Positions 30,901 to 39,011 of a stretch of 64,000 nt of DNA are shown here, piece after piece (positions within the stretch are counted from its first letter, which is position 1; each line of letters opens with the position of its first letter). The DNA is from Pseudomonadota bacterium (lineage in GTDB: Bacteria > Pseudomonadota > Gammaproteobacteria > Xanthomonadales > Xanthomonadaceae). The stretch covers positions 186,001-250,000 of the forward strand of contig JAKACT010000003.1 of the NCBI GenBank assembly GCA_021821195.1. The letters run 5' to 3'. The position numbers and the translations under genes are program-made. The notes beneath the pieces are model-generated. The model had not been told where the DNA came from. It saw nothing but the letters and a program-made list of their open reading frames with translations, and ran no database searches.

Positions 30901-31268
30901 ACGGCGACCAGGGTGACCACCGCCGCCAGCCATGGGTCCTTGCCCAGCCGGGTGGCGATGAGGTCGGCCAGCGAGGTGGCGTTGCTTTCACGCGCCAACC
31001 GCACCAGCCGCATCATGAAGGCCATCGCCAGCGCATGGAACAGGATCGCGCCGACGAAGGTGGGCGGCAGCGGCCAGCCGTAGCGCGCGGCCTGGGTGAC
31101 GGTGCCGTAGAAGGTCCACGACGTGCAGTGCACCGCCAGCGACAGCGCATAGACGTGGCGCCAGTGCCTGCCGAACACGCCGGGGTGCCGCTCCGCGGCC
31201 AGCCCGGTCCCGAACAGCAGCCCCAACCACAGCAGCGATGCGGCAACGACCGCGGCGACGCTCAGCAT
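27903..31268 (-). CDS. Hybrid sensor kinase with sodium/solute-symporter-like sensor domain (CbrA-like)
   Basis: 1121 residues. The first 500 or so form about 12-13 transmembrane segments of SSS-symporter type (for example HCTSWTFYGTVTQAARYGWP). A PAS domain follows at about 620-730 (GISVVDAELHLVAWNRRYEE). The phospho-acceptor histidine is in GHDLLQPLHAAHLF, and an ATPase domain has HDTGPGID and GLGLGLAIARR. A receiver domain (about 1000-1121) has the Asp in IFDYHLDD. This is the CbrA/NahK-like layout, in which a transporter-like module is coupled to phosphorelay. I chose the ATG at 31268, with GAAGG upstream. The ligand may be a solute moved by the SSS part, which I cannot predict. Confidence 0.9.
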   Translation of the reverse strand: MLSVAAVVAASLLWLGLLFGTGLAAERHPGVFGRHWRHVYALSLAVHCTSWTFYGTVTQAARYGWPLPPTFVGAILFHALAMAFMMRLVRLARESNATSLADLIATRLGKDPWLAAVVTLVAVLGLIPYIALQLQAITMSLATVTGGLATSADAPLWHDGALYVALAMALFAILFGTRRVNAAGHNRGLVLALAFESLFKLVAMLALGGFVWLGLGGLQEMPAAPPPVRTAGGFMPLVILGALAMFVMPHQFHVGVVECRDEADVRTARWQFPLYLLLIALPTLALARYGAALLGDAVPTDMYALALPLAQGNAALALLVFLGGLSAATGMVIVSTLTLSLMIGNHWFAPGLLRGAWARAGGDGHGDHRGDLLLLRRTGIVALMLLGWAYSRLVSGNEALADVGAVSFSALATLVPALVFAVWRPHTPAIAATVGVLAGFVAWLWVMLVPMLVATSGGDPAWLRDGPFGLSWLAPDAVFGLTGWSRLGRAVGVSLFVGTAATLLLAALRGQQRHPQARGADLASLRNAGRRFLPVERVDELLRHAPASGTVPARIESKLEHELAAVLGSASARLLLDAARRDPVEDADRRGADLDTVAAIVGEASQDLRFNQRLLEAALENMSQGISVVDAELHLVAWNRRYEELFGYPPGMLRVGMPIAEAARWALREIAGIDPARDGAALERRLAHMRAGTPHLSERVFKDGCIVEIRGNPMPGGGFVATFTDVTEFRQAEAGLMRVNETLEQRVAERTALLETAKREAEHANDAKSRFLAAIGHDLLQPLHAAHLFTDTLQQRGAPGERELARHIGSALDSTTDLLTTLLDMSRLEAGGLVPEPRAFPLADVLDPLVTQFRVLAGQRGLALEFVPTRTWVRSDPQLLRRVLQNFLANALRYTASGRVLLGVRRSGDGLRIEVHDTGPGIDTAKREAIFEEFRRGDDAPGQGLGLGLAIARRIAQLLGSDVSLRSTLGRGSIFAIDVPRAPAAQPHRAAPRGLGGLRVLVVDNEAPARDALAGVLRGWGCEVLAVADGHAATAALAAAWFDLWIFDYHLDDGDDGVALHGRLIAAFPAAPCLILSADQTGAVRSAAQEAGLPLLMKPLRPLALKSVLDRMLAARGSDYS

Positions 31269-31330
31269 GGCGCCGCCTTCAGGCATGCAGGGGTGCGTGC
31301 GTCATCGAAAGACATTCCCGCCGAGGATAG

Positions 31331-31360
31331 CGCGACGGCGGGCCGAAGCCCGCCGTCGCG
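31331..31360 (-). terminator. Hairpin with UUCG loop after the TonB-dependent receptor gene
   Basis: Thirteen-bp perfect stem cgcgacggcgggc / gcccgccgtcgcg. On the minus strand the loop is UUCG closed by C-G, the most stable tetraloop. No T-run follows, so it may end transcripts poorly or protect the 3' end. Confidence 0.7.
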
Positions 31361-31387
31361 TGGGTGTTGCCGGGGTGCAGAGGCGGA

Positions 31388-33640
31388 TCAGAAGTCGTAC
31401 TTCACGGTCAGGCTGTACTGCCGCGGCGGGCCGTAGAAACCGGTGTGCACGCCCAGTGCGGAATACAGGTTGTAACCGGTGGTGAGATATTCCTCATCGG
31501 CCAGGTTGCTGCCCTGCAGGGACACCGTCCAGGCATCGTTGTACTTCCAGATCAGGCCGGCACCGATCAGGCCGTAGCCATCCTGGGTGATCGGCTGCAC
31601 GGTCGCTTTGGTCACCGGGTCATAGACCACTTCCGTGGTTGCCACGACGCGACTCTGGTAGCTGTAGCCCACCCGCGCGGACAGGCTGCCGGCGCCGCCG
31701 AGATCCATGCGGTACTCGGCGTTCAGCGCGCCCGAGAAGTCCGGTGCGTTGGTGAACTCCTGCTGCTTGGCGATGTTGAAGTTCTTGAACATGTAGGTGT
31801 CGAACTTCGCGTCCAGCCATGCCAGGTTGCCGGTGAGCGTGAAGTTGTCGGTGGCCAGCCACTGGTACTCGACCTCCAGCCCGTCCACCGTGCCCTCGCC
31901 GGCGTTGGTGAAGTCGCCGAAGAACGCCTTGGTGTTCTGCGGCGTGGTGTATTCGGTGAAGATGGAAAGCTGGATGTCCTTGTACTTGTTGTGGAACGCC
32001 GACAGGTTCAGGAACAGCCGCTGGTCCAGCAGGCCCATCTTGGTGCCGACCTCGTAGCTGTCCACCTGCTCGTCCTGGAACGGATCGGCGGAACGCGGCA
32101 CCGCGGTGGCCTGCGCACGGATGTTGTAGCCACCGGACTTGAACCCGCGGGAGGCCACGCCGTACACCATGATGTCCGGCGTCACCTGGTAATCCAGCGA
32201 AATCTTCGGCGACAGGTTCTTGAAGTTGATGGTCTTGTCGAAGGCCGCAGCCACCACGCCGCTGGGCTTGGTGAAGGTGCCGTCGGTATAGCCGATGTTC
32301 TTGACCACCGCGTGCTTGTCCTCGGAGGTCCAGCGCATGCCCAGGTCCACGCTGAACCTGTCGCTCACGTCGAACGTCCAGTCCGCGTAGGCGGCGACGC
32401 TCTCCGTATAGACCGTACCCTGGGTATCGCCGAAGCTGAGGTTGAAGAAGTTGTTCAGCACCTGTCCGCCGGCTTCGCCATCGAAGCTGTAGACGCCGAA
32501 CACGCCGCGCATGCGGCCACCGGCGTCATAGTTGGCCTGGACCTCGTGGGTGACCTGCTCGTCGCTGTAGAACGCCTTGACGTCGGCGATCTTGTCCTGG
32601 GTGGTGTCGAAGTCGATGTTGGTCTCGGTATCCGACTCGCGCTTGGCCAGCACGTACTTGAACGTCCAGTCCTCGTTCATGCGGAAGTTCGCGGTGACCG
32701 ACGCGCCGCTGAGGGTGGTGTCGTTGACGTTCGGCATGCCGTTGCGCACGTCGTAGCGACTCGCCATCGGCGGCTTCGGCCCGGTGCCGCCGTACAGCGG
32801 GATCGAGTTGAACGGGTTGGGGGCCAGCATCTTCGCGCCGCGCACGCCGGAGGTGTCGTCGACATGGTCGAAGGCGAACTGCAGGTCGAACTTGTCGGTG
32901 ACGTACGCGCCCAGGTTGGCGCGGTACGCACGGATCTTCTTGTCGCTGACCTGGGCGCCGGTGATGACGTTCTCGCCGAAGCCGTCACGATGCAGGTCGG
33001 CCACGGAAATGCGGCCGCGCAGGTATTCGCTGCCTCCGAAACCACCGCCCACCGCCGCCTTGATGTCGCGCTGGCCGTAGTTGCCCACCGTCACCGACCC
33101 GTAGCCGTTGAAGTCGGAGCGCAGCCCCTTGGAGACGTACTTGATCGCGCCGCCGATGGTGTTCTTGCCGTACAGCGTGCCCTGCGGGCCGCGCAGGACT
33201 TCGATGCGCTCGACATCGAACACGTCCAGCAGCGCACCCTGCGGACGGGCGATGTAGACATCGTCCATGTAGATGCCGACGCCGGGATCGACGCCCCACA
33301 GCGGGTCGGACTGGCCAACGCCGCGGATGTAGGCGGTGAGCGTGCTGCTGGAACCGCGTGCAGCGTAGATGGTGAGGTTCGGCACCTGCGCGTCGAGATC
33401 GGACAGGTCCTCCACGTTGAGCTTGTCCAGCGCGTCCGCGGTGAACGCGGTCACCGCCACCGGCACGTCCTGCAGGGTTTCCTCGCGCTTGCGCGCGGTC
33501 ACGGTGACGCTCTCCAGCGTCGTGGCCTTCTGGCCAACCTGCTTGGCCGCGGTGGCGTCCTGCGCCAGCGCGGGCGCGCCCACCAGCAGCGACACGGCCA
33601 GTGCGCCGTGGATCGCCATGCTCAATTGCTTGCGTTTCAT
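31388..33640 (-). CDS. TonB-dependent outer-membrane receptor
   Basis: 750 residues. A signal peptide (MKRKQLSMAIHGALAVSLLV, cleaved near ALAQD) is followed by a TonB box-like ESVTVTA, the plug domain (VPVAVTAFTADALDKLNVED, then IEVLRGPQGTLYGKNTIGGA) and a 22-strand barrel ending in aromatic YSLTVKYDF. I chose the ATG at 33640, with GGGGGAG upstream; the frame is open further but that part is not a signal sequence. It is divergent from the GntP-family permease, and the CbrA-like kinase gene follows on the same strand. The substrate is unknown; linkage suggests an organic acid or an oligomer of one rather than iron. Confidence 0.93.
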   Translation of the reverse strand: MKRKQLSMAIHGALAVSLLVGAPALAQDATAAKQVGQKATTLESVTVTARKREETLQDVPVAVTAFTADALDKLNVEDLSDLDAQVPNLTIYAARGSSSTLTAYIRGVGQSDPLWGVDPGVGIYMDDVYIARPQGALLDVFDVERIEVLRGPQGTLYGKNTIGGAIKYVSKGLRSDFNGYGSVTVGNYGQRDIKAAVGGGFGGSEYLRGRISVADLHRDGFGENVITGAQVSDKKIRAYRANLGAYVTDKFDLQFAFDHVDDTSGVRGAKMLAPNPFNSIPLYGGTGPKPPMASRYDVRNGMPNVNDTTLSGASVTANFRMNEDWTFKYVLAKRESDTETNIDFDTTQDKIADVKAFYSDEQVTHEVQANYDAGGRMRGVFGVYSFDGEAGGQVLNNFFNLSFGDTQGTVYTESVAAYADWTFDVSDRFSVDLGMRWTSEDKHAVVKNIGYTDGTFTKPSGVVAAAFDKTINFKNLSPKISLDYQVTPDIMVYGVASRGFKSGGYNIRAQATAVPRSADPFQDEQVDSYEVGTKMGLLDQRLFLNLSAFHNKYKDIQLSIFTEYTTPQNTKAFFGDFTNAGEGTVDGLEVEYQWLATDNFTLTGNLAWLDAKFDTYMFKNFNIAKQQEFTNAPDFSGALNAEYRMDLGGAGSLSARVGYSYQSRVVATTEVVYDPVTKATVQPITQDGYGLIGAGLIWKYNDAWTVSLQGSNLADEEYLTTGYNLYSALGVHTGFYGPPRQYSLTVKYDF

Positions 33641-33794
33641 CACTCCCCCTCCGGGTGCTGCGGGCGGCACGATTACCACCAATGCCGGCAAGGTAGTCGG
33701 CAACGCTTCGCTGCGGCATTGGACGTTCGGACAATGGGCCGGGGCGGGCGCTGCCACGACACTCGCAGCCCTGAATCCGCCGCCGAGGATGGGC

Positions 33795-35198
33795 ATGTCG
33801 TTTCTGATCGTGTTGGCCGCGCTGTGCTTCCTGATGCTGGTGGCCTACCGCGGCTACAGCGTGATCCTGTTCGCGCCCGTGGCGGCGCTGGGCGCGGTGC
33901 TGCTGACCGACCCGTCGCTGGTCGCGCCGATGTTCACCGGCCTGTTCATGGACAAGATGGTCGGTTTCCTCAAGCTGTACTTCCCGGTGTTCCTGCTGGG
34001 CGCGGTTTTCGGCAAGGTGATCGAACTGTCGGGCTTCTCCAAGGCCATCGTGCAGGCCACCATCCGGGTGGTCGGCGCGCAGCGGGCGATGCTGTCGATC
34101 GTGCTGGTCTGCGCGCTGCTGACCTACGGCGGTGTATCGCTATTCGTGGTCGTGTTCGCGGTGTATCCGTTCGCCGCCGAGCTGTTCCGCCAGAGCAACA
34201 TCCCCAAGCGGTTGATCCCCGGCACCATTGCGCTGGGTGCGTTCACCTTCACCATGGACGCGCTGCCGGGCACGCCGCAGATCCAGAACATCATCCCCAC
34301 CACGTTCTTCGGCACCGACACCTGGGCGGCGCCGGTGCTGGGCACGCTGGGCGGCGTGTTCATCCTGATCCTCGGCCTGTCCTACCTAGACTGGCGCCGG
34401 CGGGTGGCCGCGCGCAACGGCGAGGGTTACGGCGATGCGGCCACGCTGGTCAACGAGCCTGCCGCGTTCGCCGGCGGCAAGCTGGCCAACCCGATGATCG
34501 CGATCCTGCCCCTGCTGGTGGTGGGCGTGGCCAACAAGCTGCTGACGCTGTGGATCCCCGGCCATTACGGCGACAGCGCCAGCTTCGTGCCGGCGGTGAT
34601 CGGCAATCCCGCGCCTGTGGTGCAGGAAGTGGCCAAGGTCGCGGCGATCTGGGCGGTGGAAGGCGCGCTGCTGGCCGGCATCGCCTGCGTGCTGCTGTTC
34701 GCGTGGAAGCCGGTCAAGGCCAGCTTCTCGGAAGGCAGCAAATCGGCCATTTCCGGCGCGCTGCTCGCGGGCATGAACACTGCTTCCGAATACGGCTTCG
34801 GCGCGGTGATCGCCGCCCTGCCCGGCTTCCTTGTGGTTGCCAACGCGCTGGGCTCGATTCCGAATCCGCTGGTCAACGAAGCAGTGACCGTCACCGCGCT
34901 GGCCGGCATCACCGGCAGCGCCTCCGGCGGCATGAGCATCGCCCTGGCCGCAATGGCCGAAACCTTCATCGCCAATGCGAACGCCGCCGGCATCCCGATG
35001 GAAGTGCTGCACCGGGTCGCCGCAATGGCCTCCGGCGGCATGGACACGCTGCCGCACAACGGCGCGGTGATCACCCTGCTGGCGGTGACCGGGCTGACCC
35101 ACCGGCAGGCATACAAGGACATCTTTGCCGTCACCTGCATCAAGACGCTGGCGGTGTTCGTGGTGATCGGGCTGTTCTACGGTTTCGGGCTGGTCTGA
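33795..35198 (+). CDS. GntP-family permease (organic or hydroxy-acid transporter)
   Basis: 467 residues with about 12 transmembrane segments. Family features include TYGGVSLFVVVFAVYPFA and SGGMSIALAAMAE, and the DTLPHNGAVITLL motif near the C-terminus. GntP relatives take up gluconate, and some are described as D-beta-hydroxybutyrate or citrate permeases; I think the hydroxybutyrate/hydroxy-acid group is the best fit but cannot prove it. GAGG lies 6 bases before the ATG at 33795; an ATG two codons upstream is the alternative. It shares a 154-base divergent promoter region with the TonB-dependent receptor. Confidence 0.85.
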   Translation: MSFLIVLAALCFLMLVAYRGYSVILFAPVAALGAVLLTDPSLVAPMFTGLFMDKMVGFLKLYFPVFLLGAVFGKVIELSGFSKAIVQATIRVVGAQRAMLSIVLVCALLTYGGVSLFVVVFAVYPFAAELFRQSNIPKRLIPGTIALGAFTFTMDALPGTPQIQNIIPTTFFGTDTWAAPVLGTLGGVFILILGLSYLDWRRRVAARNGEGYGDAATLVNEPAAFAGGKLANPMIAILPLLVVGVANKLLTLWIPGHYGDSASFVPAVIGNPAPVVQEVAKVAAIWAVEGALLAGIACVLLFAWKPVKASFSEGSKSAISGALLAGMNTASEYGFGAVIAALPGFLVVANALGSIPNPLVNEAVTVTALAGITGSASGGMSIALAAMAETFIANANAAGIPMEVLHRVAAMASGGMDTLPHNGAVITLLAVTGLTHRQAYKDIFAVTCIKTLAVFVVIGLFYGFGLV

Positions 35199-35241
35199 AC
35201 GGGCTTGCCAGCACCGCGCGTCGCCCGCACCATCGGCGGCC

Positions 35242-36540
35242 ATGAGCGAACCCATTGAAGACACGCGCCAACTGTCGCGCCGTACCACGCCCACCTGGGA
35301 AGTCGAACTGCTGATCTCCGGCGTGGCGGTATTCGCCATGCTGCAGCTGCCGGGCTGGCTGGATGACGGGATATTCGCGCTCGAACCCCGGCTAGGCGAG
35401 GACTGGCGGCAGATCCTGATCCTCGGCTACATCTACGCCAAGAGCGCGGCGATGATTCTCGCCACGACCTTCGTGCTGCATCTGCTCCTTCGTGCCCGTT
35501 GGATCGCCCTGGTGGGCATGCACTCGGTCTATCCGGAGGGCATCCTGCTGGACAAACTCCGTTTGGGACCCATCCAGCAGAAGATTGAGCGCGAGATCAA
35601 CAAGCCGATGCAGGAACGCATCGAGCGGGCGGATAATCTCGCGACCATCGTGTTCGCGATCGGCGTCATGCTGGCCACCATGCTGGTCGCAATCGCCATC
35701 GGGGCGACGACGCTGTACGCGGCCGGCATGCTGGTCGCAACCGTGAGCGTGAGCCGGATCGGCGCTCCGATTGCGATGATCGCGATCTTCGGCCTGGTCA
35801 TGATTCCATTCACAGCATTGCTGCTGCTGGATCGGCACAAAGGCGCCCATTGGCCGGACGACACTTGGCAGCACCGAATCATGCGTGCGGCCATGCGCGG
35901 CTATTCCCGCATCGGCTTCAGCCAAAGCGGCAATCCGATCATGGCGCTGCTGGCCAGCCACGGCGGGGACCGCAAGGCCATCCTGCTGACCACGACGGTC
36001 ATGTTCGTGACGCTCGCCAGTGCGGGACTCTCCTTGGGAATGCAGAAGAAACCCGGCATGTTCGGCAGCTACGCCCTGTTCCCAAAATCGACGGCGCTCG
36101 AAGTCGAATCTGCCCACTACGACGACCAGCGCAACCCGGCGCGCGATCCCGCGGTGCCCTATGTGCAGTCCTCCGTCATCATCGGGCCTTACCTGAAACT
36201 GGTCGTCCCCTATCGCCCGCTCCACGCCGAGGCCGCGATGCGCGCGACCTGCGCTCCCAGCACAGAAAATCGCGAGGGAGAGGCCTTGGCGAGCGCCCTG
36301 CTGGCCTGCCTGCACGACCTGCACCCGGTGACGCTGGACGGCAGGACACTCACCGACCTGCGCTACGAAATCGCCAGCGATCCGCGCACCGACCGCCCCG
36401 CCCTGCTGGCGATGATCGACGTGCGCGAGCTGCCGCGCGGCCGGCACGAGCTGCGCGTGGCCCGTCCGCCGCGCGCCGACCGCAAGGCGGACAAGGATCA
36501 TCCCGACCCGGGTTTCGATGCGATCCCGTTCTGGCGCTGA
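35242..36540 (+). CDS. Multi-pass membrane protein of unknown function
   Basis: 432 residues. About five or six transmembrane segments lie between residues 20 and 270, with an amphipathic, charged stretch (EREINKPMQERIERAD) between the second and third. The C-terminal 150 residues are soluble, with paired cysteines about 60 residues apart (CAPSTE and ACLHDL), consistent with a periplasmic position. The end is Lys/Asp-rich. No family is recognised. It starts 44 bases after the permease gene and may be co-transcribed. Confidence 0.75.
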   Translation: MSEPIEDTRQLSRRTTPTWEVELLISGVAVFAMLQLPGWLDDGIFALEPRLGEDWRQILILGYIYAKSAAMILATTFVLHLLLRARWIALVGMHSVYPEGILLDKLRLGPIQQKIEREINKPMQERIERADNLATIVFAIGVMLATMLVAIAIGATTLYAAGMLVATVSVSRIGAPIAMIAIFGLVMIPFTALLLLDRHKGAHWPDDTWQHRIMRAAMRGYSRIGFSQSGNPIMALLASHGGDRKAILLTTTVMFVTLASAGLSLGMQKKPGMFGSYALFPKSTALEVESAHYDDQRNPARDPAVPYVQSSVIIGPYLKLVVPYRPLHAEAAMRATCAPSTENREGEALASALLACLHDLHPVTLDGRTLTDLRYEIASDPRTDRPALLAMIDVRELPRGRHELRVARPPRADRKADKDHPDPGFDAIPFWR

Positions 36541-36559
36541 GGCAACGCCGGCCGCGCAC

Positions 36560-36565
36560 TAGAAT
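36560..36565 (+). promoter_or_regulatory. -10 element for a leaderless dinB transcript
   Basis: TAGAAT ends 6 bases before the GTG start of dinB. The spacer ctgcgg nearly matches gtgcgg at rnd. No LexA box was seen. Confidence 0.5.
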
Positions 36566-36571
36566 CTGCGG

Positions 36572-37678
36572 GTGAGCGAAACCCCGCAGCGCAAGATCAT
36601 CCACGTCGACATGGACGCGTTTTACGCGTCGGTGGAGCAGCGCGATGATCCGTCACTGCGTGGCCTGCCGGTGGTGGTGGCATGGAAGGGCGCGCGCTCG
36701 GTGGTGTGCGCCGCCAGCTACGAGGCGCGCCGGTTCGGGGTGCGCTCTGCGATGCCGGCGCTGCGCGCCGAGCGGCTGTGCCCGCAGGCGGTGTTCGTGC
36801 CGCCGGACTTCACCCGCTACAAGGCGGTGTCGAGACAGGTGCGCGGGATCTTCGAGCGCTACACGGACCGGATCGAACCGCTGTCGCTGGACGAAGCCTA
36901 TCTCGACGTCACTGCGCCCAAGCGGGATCTGGGCAGCGCCACCGCCATCGCCAGCGAAATCCGCGATGCGATTCGCGAGGAGACGCGGCTCACCGCCTCC
37001 GCCGGCATCGCACCCAACAAGTTCCTGGCCAAGATCGCCAGTGACTGGAACAAGCCGGACGGGCAGTTCGTGCTCAAGCCGGCGATGGTGGAGGCGTTCC
37101 TCGCACCGCTGGCGGTGGGCCGCCTGCCCGGCGTCGGCAGGGTGATGGAAGCAAAACTGGCCGAACTGGGCGTGGCCAGCTGCTCGGACCTGCGGGCGCT
37201 CGGTGCGGAGGCGCTGGAGGCGCGCTTCGGCCGCTGGGGCCGGCGCCTGCACGAGCTGTCGCAGGGGCTCGACGAGCGCGAAGTGCAGACCGGCCGCCCC
37301 ACCCTGCAGATTTCCAGCGAGGACACCTTCGCCAGCGACCTGCTGCTGGACGAGCTGGCGCCGCATATCCGCCGGCTGGCCACCAGCACCTGGGCCGGCT
37401 ACCTGCGCGAACGCGCGCAACACCCGGACCGCATCGCCCGCACCGTGGTGCTGAAGCTGAAGACCGCCGACTTCCGCACCCTCACCCGCAGCCTGACCGG
37501 CGCGGAGCCGCCGACCAGCGAGGACGCTCTGGCACGCACCGCCTGCGCGCTGCGCGCGCGCGTCGACCTGCCGGCCGGCACGCGCTTCCGGCTGGCGGGC
37601 GTGGGGCTGTCCGGCTTCGCCGAGCCCGACGGCAGCGCGGCGCAGGACGACCTGTTCCTCGGCCCGCATTCGCGGTAG
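36572..37678 (+). CDS. dinB: DNA polymerase IV
   Basis: 368-residue Y-family translesion polymerase, GTG start. Catalytic carboxylates are in HVDMDAFYASVEQ and LSLDEAYLDVT. Helix-hairpin-helix LPGVGRVMEAKLAELGV and the little-finger domain (from about 240) are present. The C-terminus ends DDLFLG, close to a beta-clamp-binding motif of QxxLF type. The placement of TAGAAT 6 bases before the GTG, without a Shine-Dalgarno, suggests a leaderless mRNA. Confidence 0.95.
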   Translation: MSETPQRKIIHVDMDAFYASVEQRDDPSLRGLPVVVAWKGARSVVCAASYEARRFGVRSAMPALRAERLCPQAVFVPPDFTRYKAVSRQVRGIFERYTDRIEPLSLDEAYLDVTAPKRDLGSATAIASEIRDAIREETRLTASAGIAPNKFLAKIASDWNKPDGQFVLKPAMVEAFLAPLAVGRLPGVGRVMEAKLAELGVASCSDLRALGAEALEARFGRWGRRLHELSQGLDEREVQTGRPTLQISSEDTFASDLLLDELAPHIRRLATSTWAGYLRERAQHPDRIARTVVLKLKTADFRTLTRSLTGAEPPTSEDALARTACALRARVDLPAGTRFRLAGVGLSGFAEPDGSAAQDDLFLGPHSR

Positions 37679-37754
37679 CTCCCTACCCGGCTCCCGCAAA
37701 GCCGCCTTTCGGTTCCGGCGGCCGGGTTGGAACTTTCACTCAGCTTGCCGGCGC

Positions 37755-37760
37755 TAGGGT
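37755..37760 (+). promoter_or_regulatory. Possible -10 element for the lipase-like gene
   Basis: TAGGGT is 6 bases before the ATG. The spacer ggaagg could equally be a Shine-Dalgarno, so this case is ambiguous. GGAACTT at 37729 resembles a sigma-E -35, but no matching -10 follows. Confidence 0.3.
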
Positions 37761-37766
37761 GGAAGG

Positions 37767-38978
37767 ATGGGCACTGCCACGCACATCGCCGGTTCCACGG
37801 GATACCCTCCGCCGCCGTGGGGGGTGGAAGACCTGCGCGGCATCGCCCAGTTGCTGGTGCAGGCCGTGACCGCCACCACCGACCTCGCCGAGCACGTGCA
37901 CGCGAACGTGCTCGGCCTGCCCGCACGCCTGCTGGGGGCGGAGCCGACCAAGCGCACGCGCGGCATTGCCGGATTTGCCTACGGCGCCGTCCGCGGCGGC
38001 GCGTCGCTGCTGGGCAGCGCGGTGGACGGCGTGCTGGCACCGCTGGCGGATCGTTGGCCGCAGGGCGCCGGATCCGCGCGTCGCGACGCCTTGCTGGCCG
38101 CGCTCAATGGCGTGCTGGGTGACCAGCTCGCCACGACCGGCAATCCGTTGGCACTGGCCGCATCCCTGCGCCATGCCGGCCAGGGGTTGCCGATCGGCGA
38201 ACCCCGGTGGGCCAGCGCGCTGTCATCGCCCTCGCCCCGCCTGCTGGTGCAGGTCCACGGCCTGTGCATGAACGACCGGCAGTGGCGCCGCAACGGCCAC
38301 GACCACGGCGAGCAGCTGGCCAAGGCGCTTGGCTACACCGCCATCCATCTGCACTACAACAGCGGGCTGTCGATCGCCCGCAATGGGCGCACGTTCTCCG
38401 CGCTGCTGCAGTGGCTGCTGGAGGGCTGGCCGGTGCCGGTCGAGCGCTTCGCCATCCTCGGGCACAGCATGGGCGGGCTGGTGGCGCGCGCAGCGATGCA
38501 CGAGGCCACCCTGCGCTCCCAACCCTGGGTACGGCGGCTGGACCAGGTGGTGTTCCTCGGCACCCCCCACCACGGCGCGCCGCTGGAGCGTGCCGGCCAA
38601 CTGCTGGAACAGGCGCTTGGGCTGTCGCCATGGACGGCACCCTTCGTGCGCCTCGGCGACCTGCGCAGCGCCGGCATCCGCGACCTGCGCCACGGCAGCA
38701 TCAGCGACCTGCCGCTGCCTCCGCGCCAAACCATCCCGCTGCCCGGCGGCGTCCGAGCCTACGCTGTCGCGGGTTCCAGTCGGCCGAACACACGGATCGG
38801 ACGCGCGCTGCGCGGCGACGGCCTGGTGCCTGTCGCCAGTGCCCTCGGCGAGCATCGCGATCCGCGCCGGCGCCTGGCGATTGCCCCCACCCGCCAGCGG
38901 GTGGTGGAGCGCACGGGACATCTGGACCTGCTCGACAGCAGGGAGGTCTACCGCCACCTGCGGCGTTGGCTGGCGTAG
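37767..38978 (+). CDS. Alpha/beta-hydrolase, lipase-like
   Basis: 403 residues. The nucleophile elbow is GHSMGG near residue 235. The oxyanion region is VQVHGLCMNDRQW, with further lipase features FLGTPHHGAPLE and a C-terminal VERTGHLDLL that can supply the catalytic histidine. The first 150 residues are helical and of unknown role. No signal peptide is visible, so the enzyme is probably cytoplasmic or membrane-associated. Triacylglycerol or wax ester could be a substrate, given the WS/DGAT gene at 11.4 kb, but this is only inference. Confidence 0.82.
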   Translation: MGTATHIAGSTGYPPPPWGVEDLRGIAQLLVQAVTATTDLAEHVHANVLGLPARLLGAEPTKRTRGIAGFAYGAVRGGASLLGSAVDGVLAPLADRWPQGAGSARRDALLAALNGVLGDQLATTGNPLALAASLRHAGQGLPIGEPRWASALSSPSPRLLVQVHGLCMNDRQWRRNGHDHGEQLAKALGYTAIHLHYNSGLSIARNGRTFSALLQWLLEGWPVPVERFAILGHSMGGLVARAAMHEATLRSQPWVRRLDQVVFLGTPHHGAPLERAGQLLEQALGLSPWTAPFVRLGDLRSAGIRDLRHGSISDLPLPPRQTIPLPGGVRAYAVAGSSRPNTRIGRALRGDGLVPVASALGEHRDPRRRLAIAPTRQRVVERTGHLDLLDSREVYRHLRRWLA

Positions 38979-38999
38979 CCCCGGGCGGCGCCAATGCCC

Positions 39000-39005
39000 T
39001 ACGCT
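39000..39005 (+). promoter_or_regulatory. Possible -10 element for a leaderless MFS mRNA
   Basis: TACGCT, a TAnnnT hexamer, ends 6 bases before the ATG at 39012. The spacer is tgcgcg; there is no Shine-Dalgarno. Confidence 0.35.
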
Positions 39006-39011
39006 TGCGCG

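Noticed and set aside
36540-36572. LexA/SOS box upstream of dinB
   Set aside because: No palindromic CTGT-type or xanthomonad LexA site is visible in the short gap.
37729-37760. Sigma-E type promoter (GGAACTT) before the lipase-like gene
   Set aside because: No TCTGA- or TCAAA-like -10 follows at 16-17 bases.
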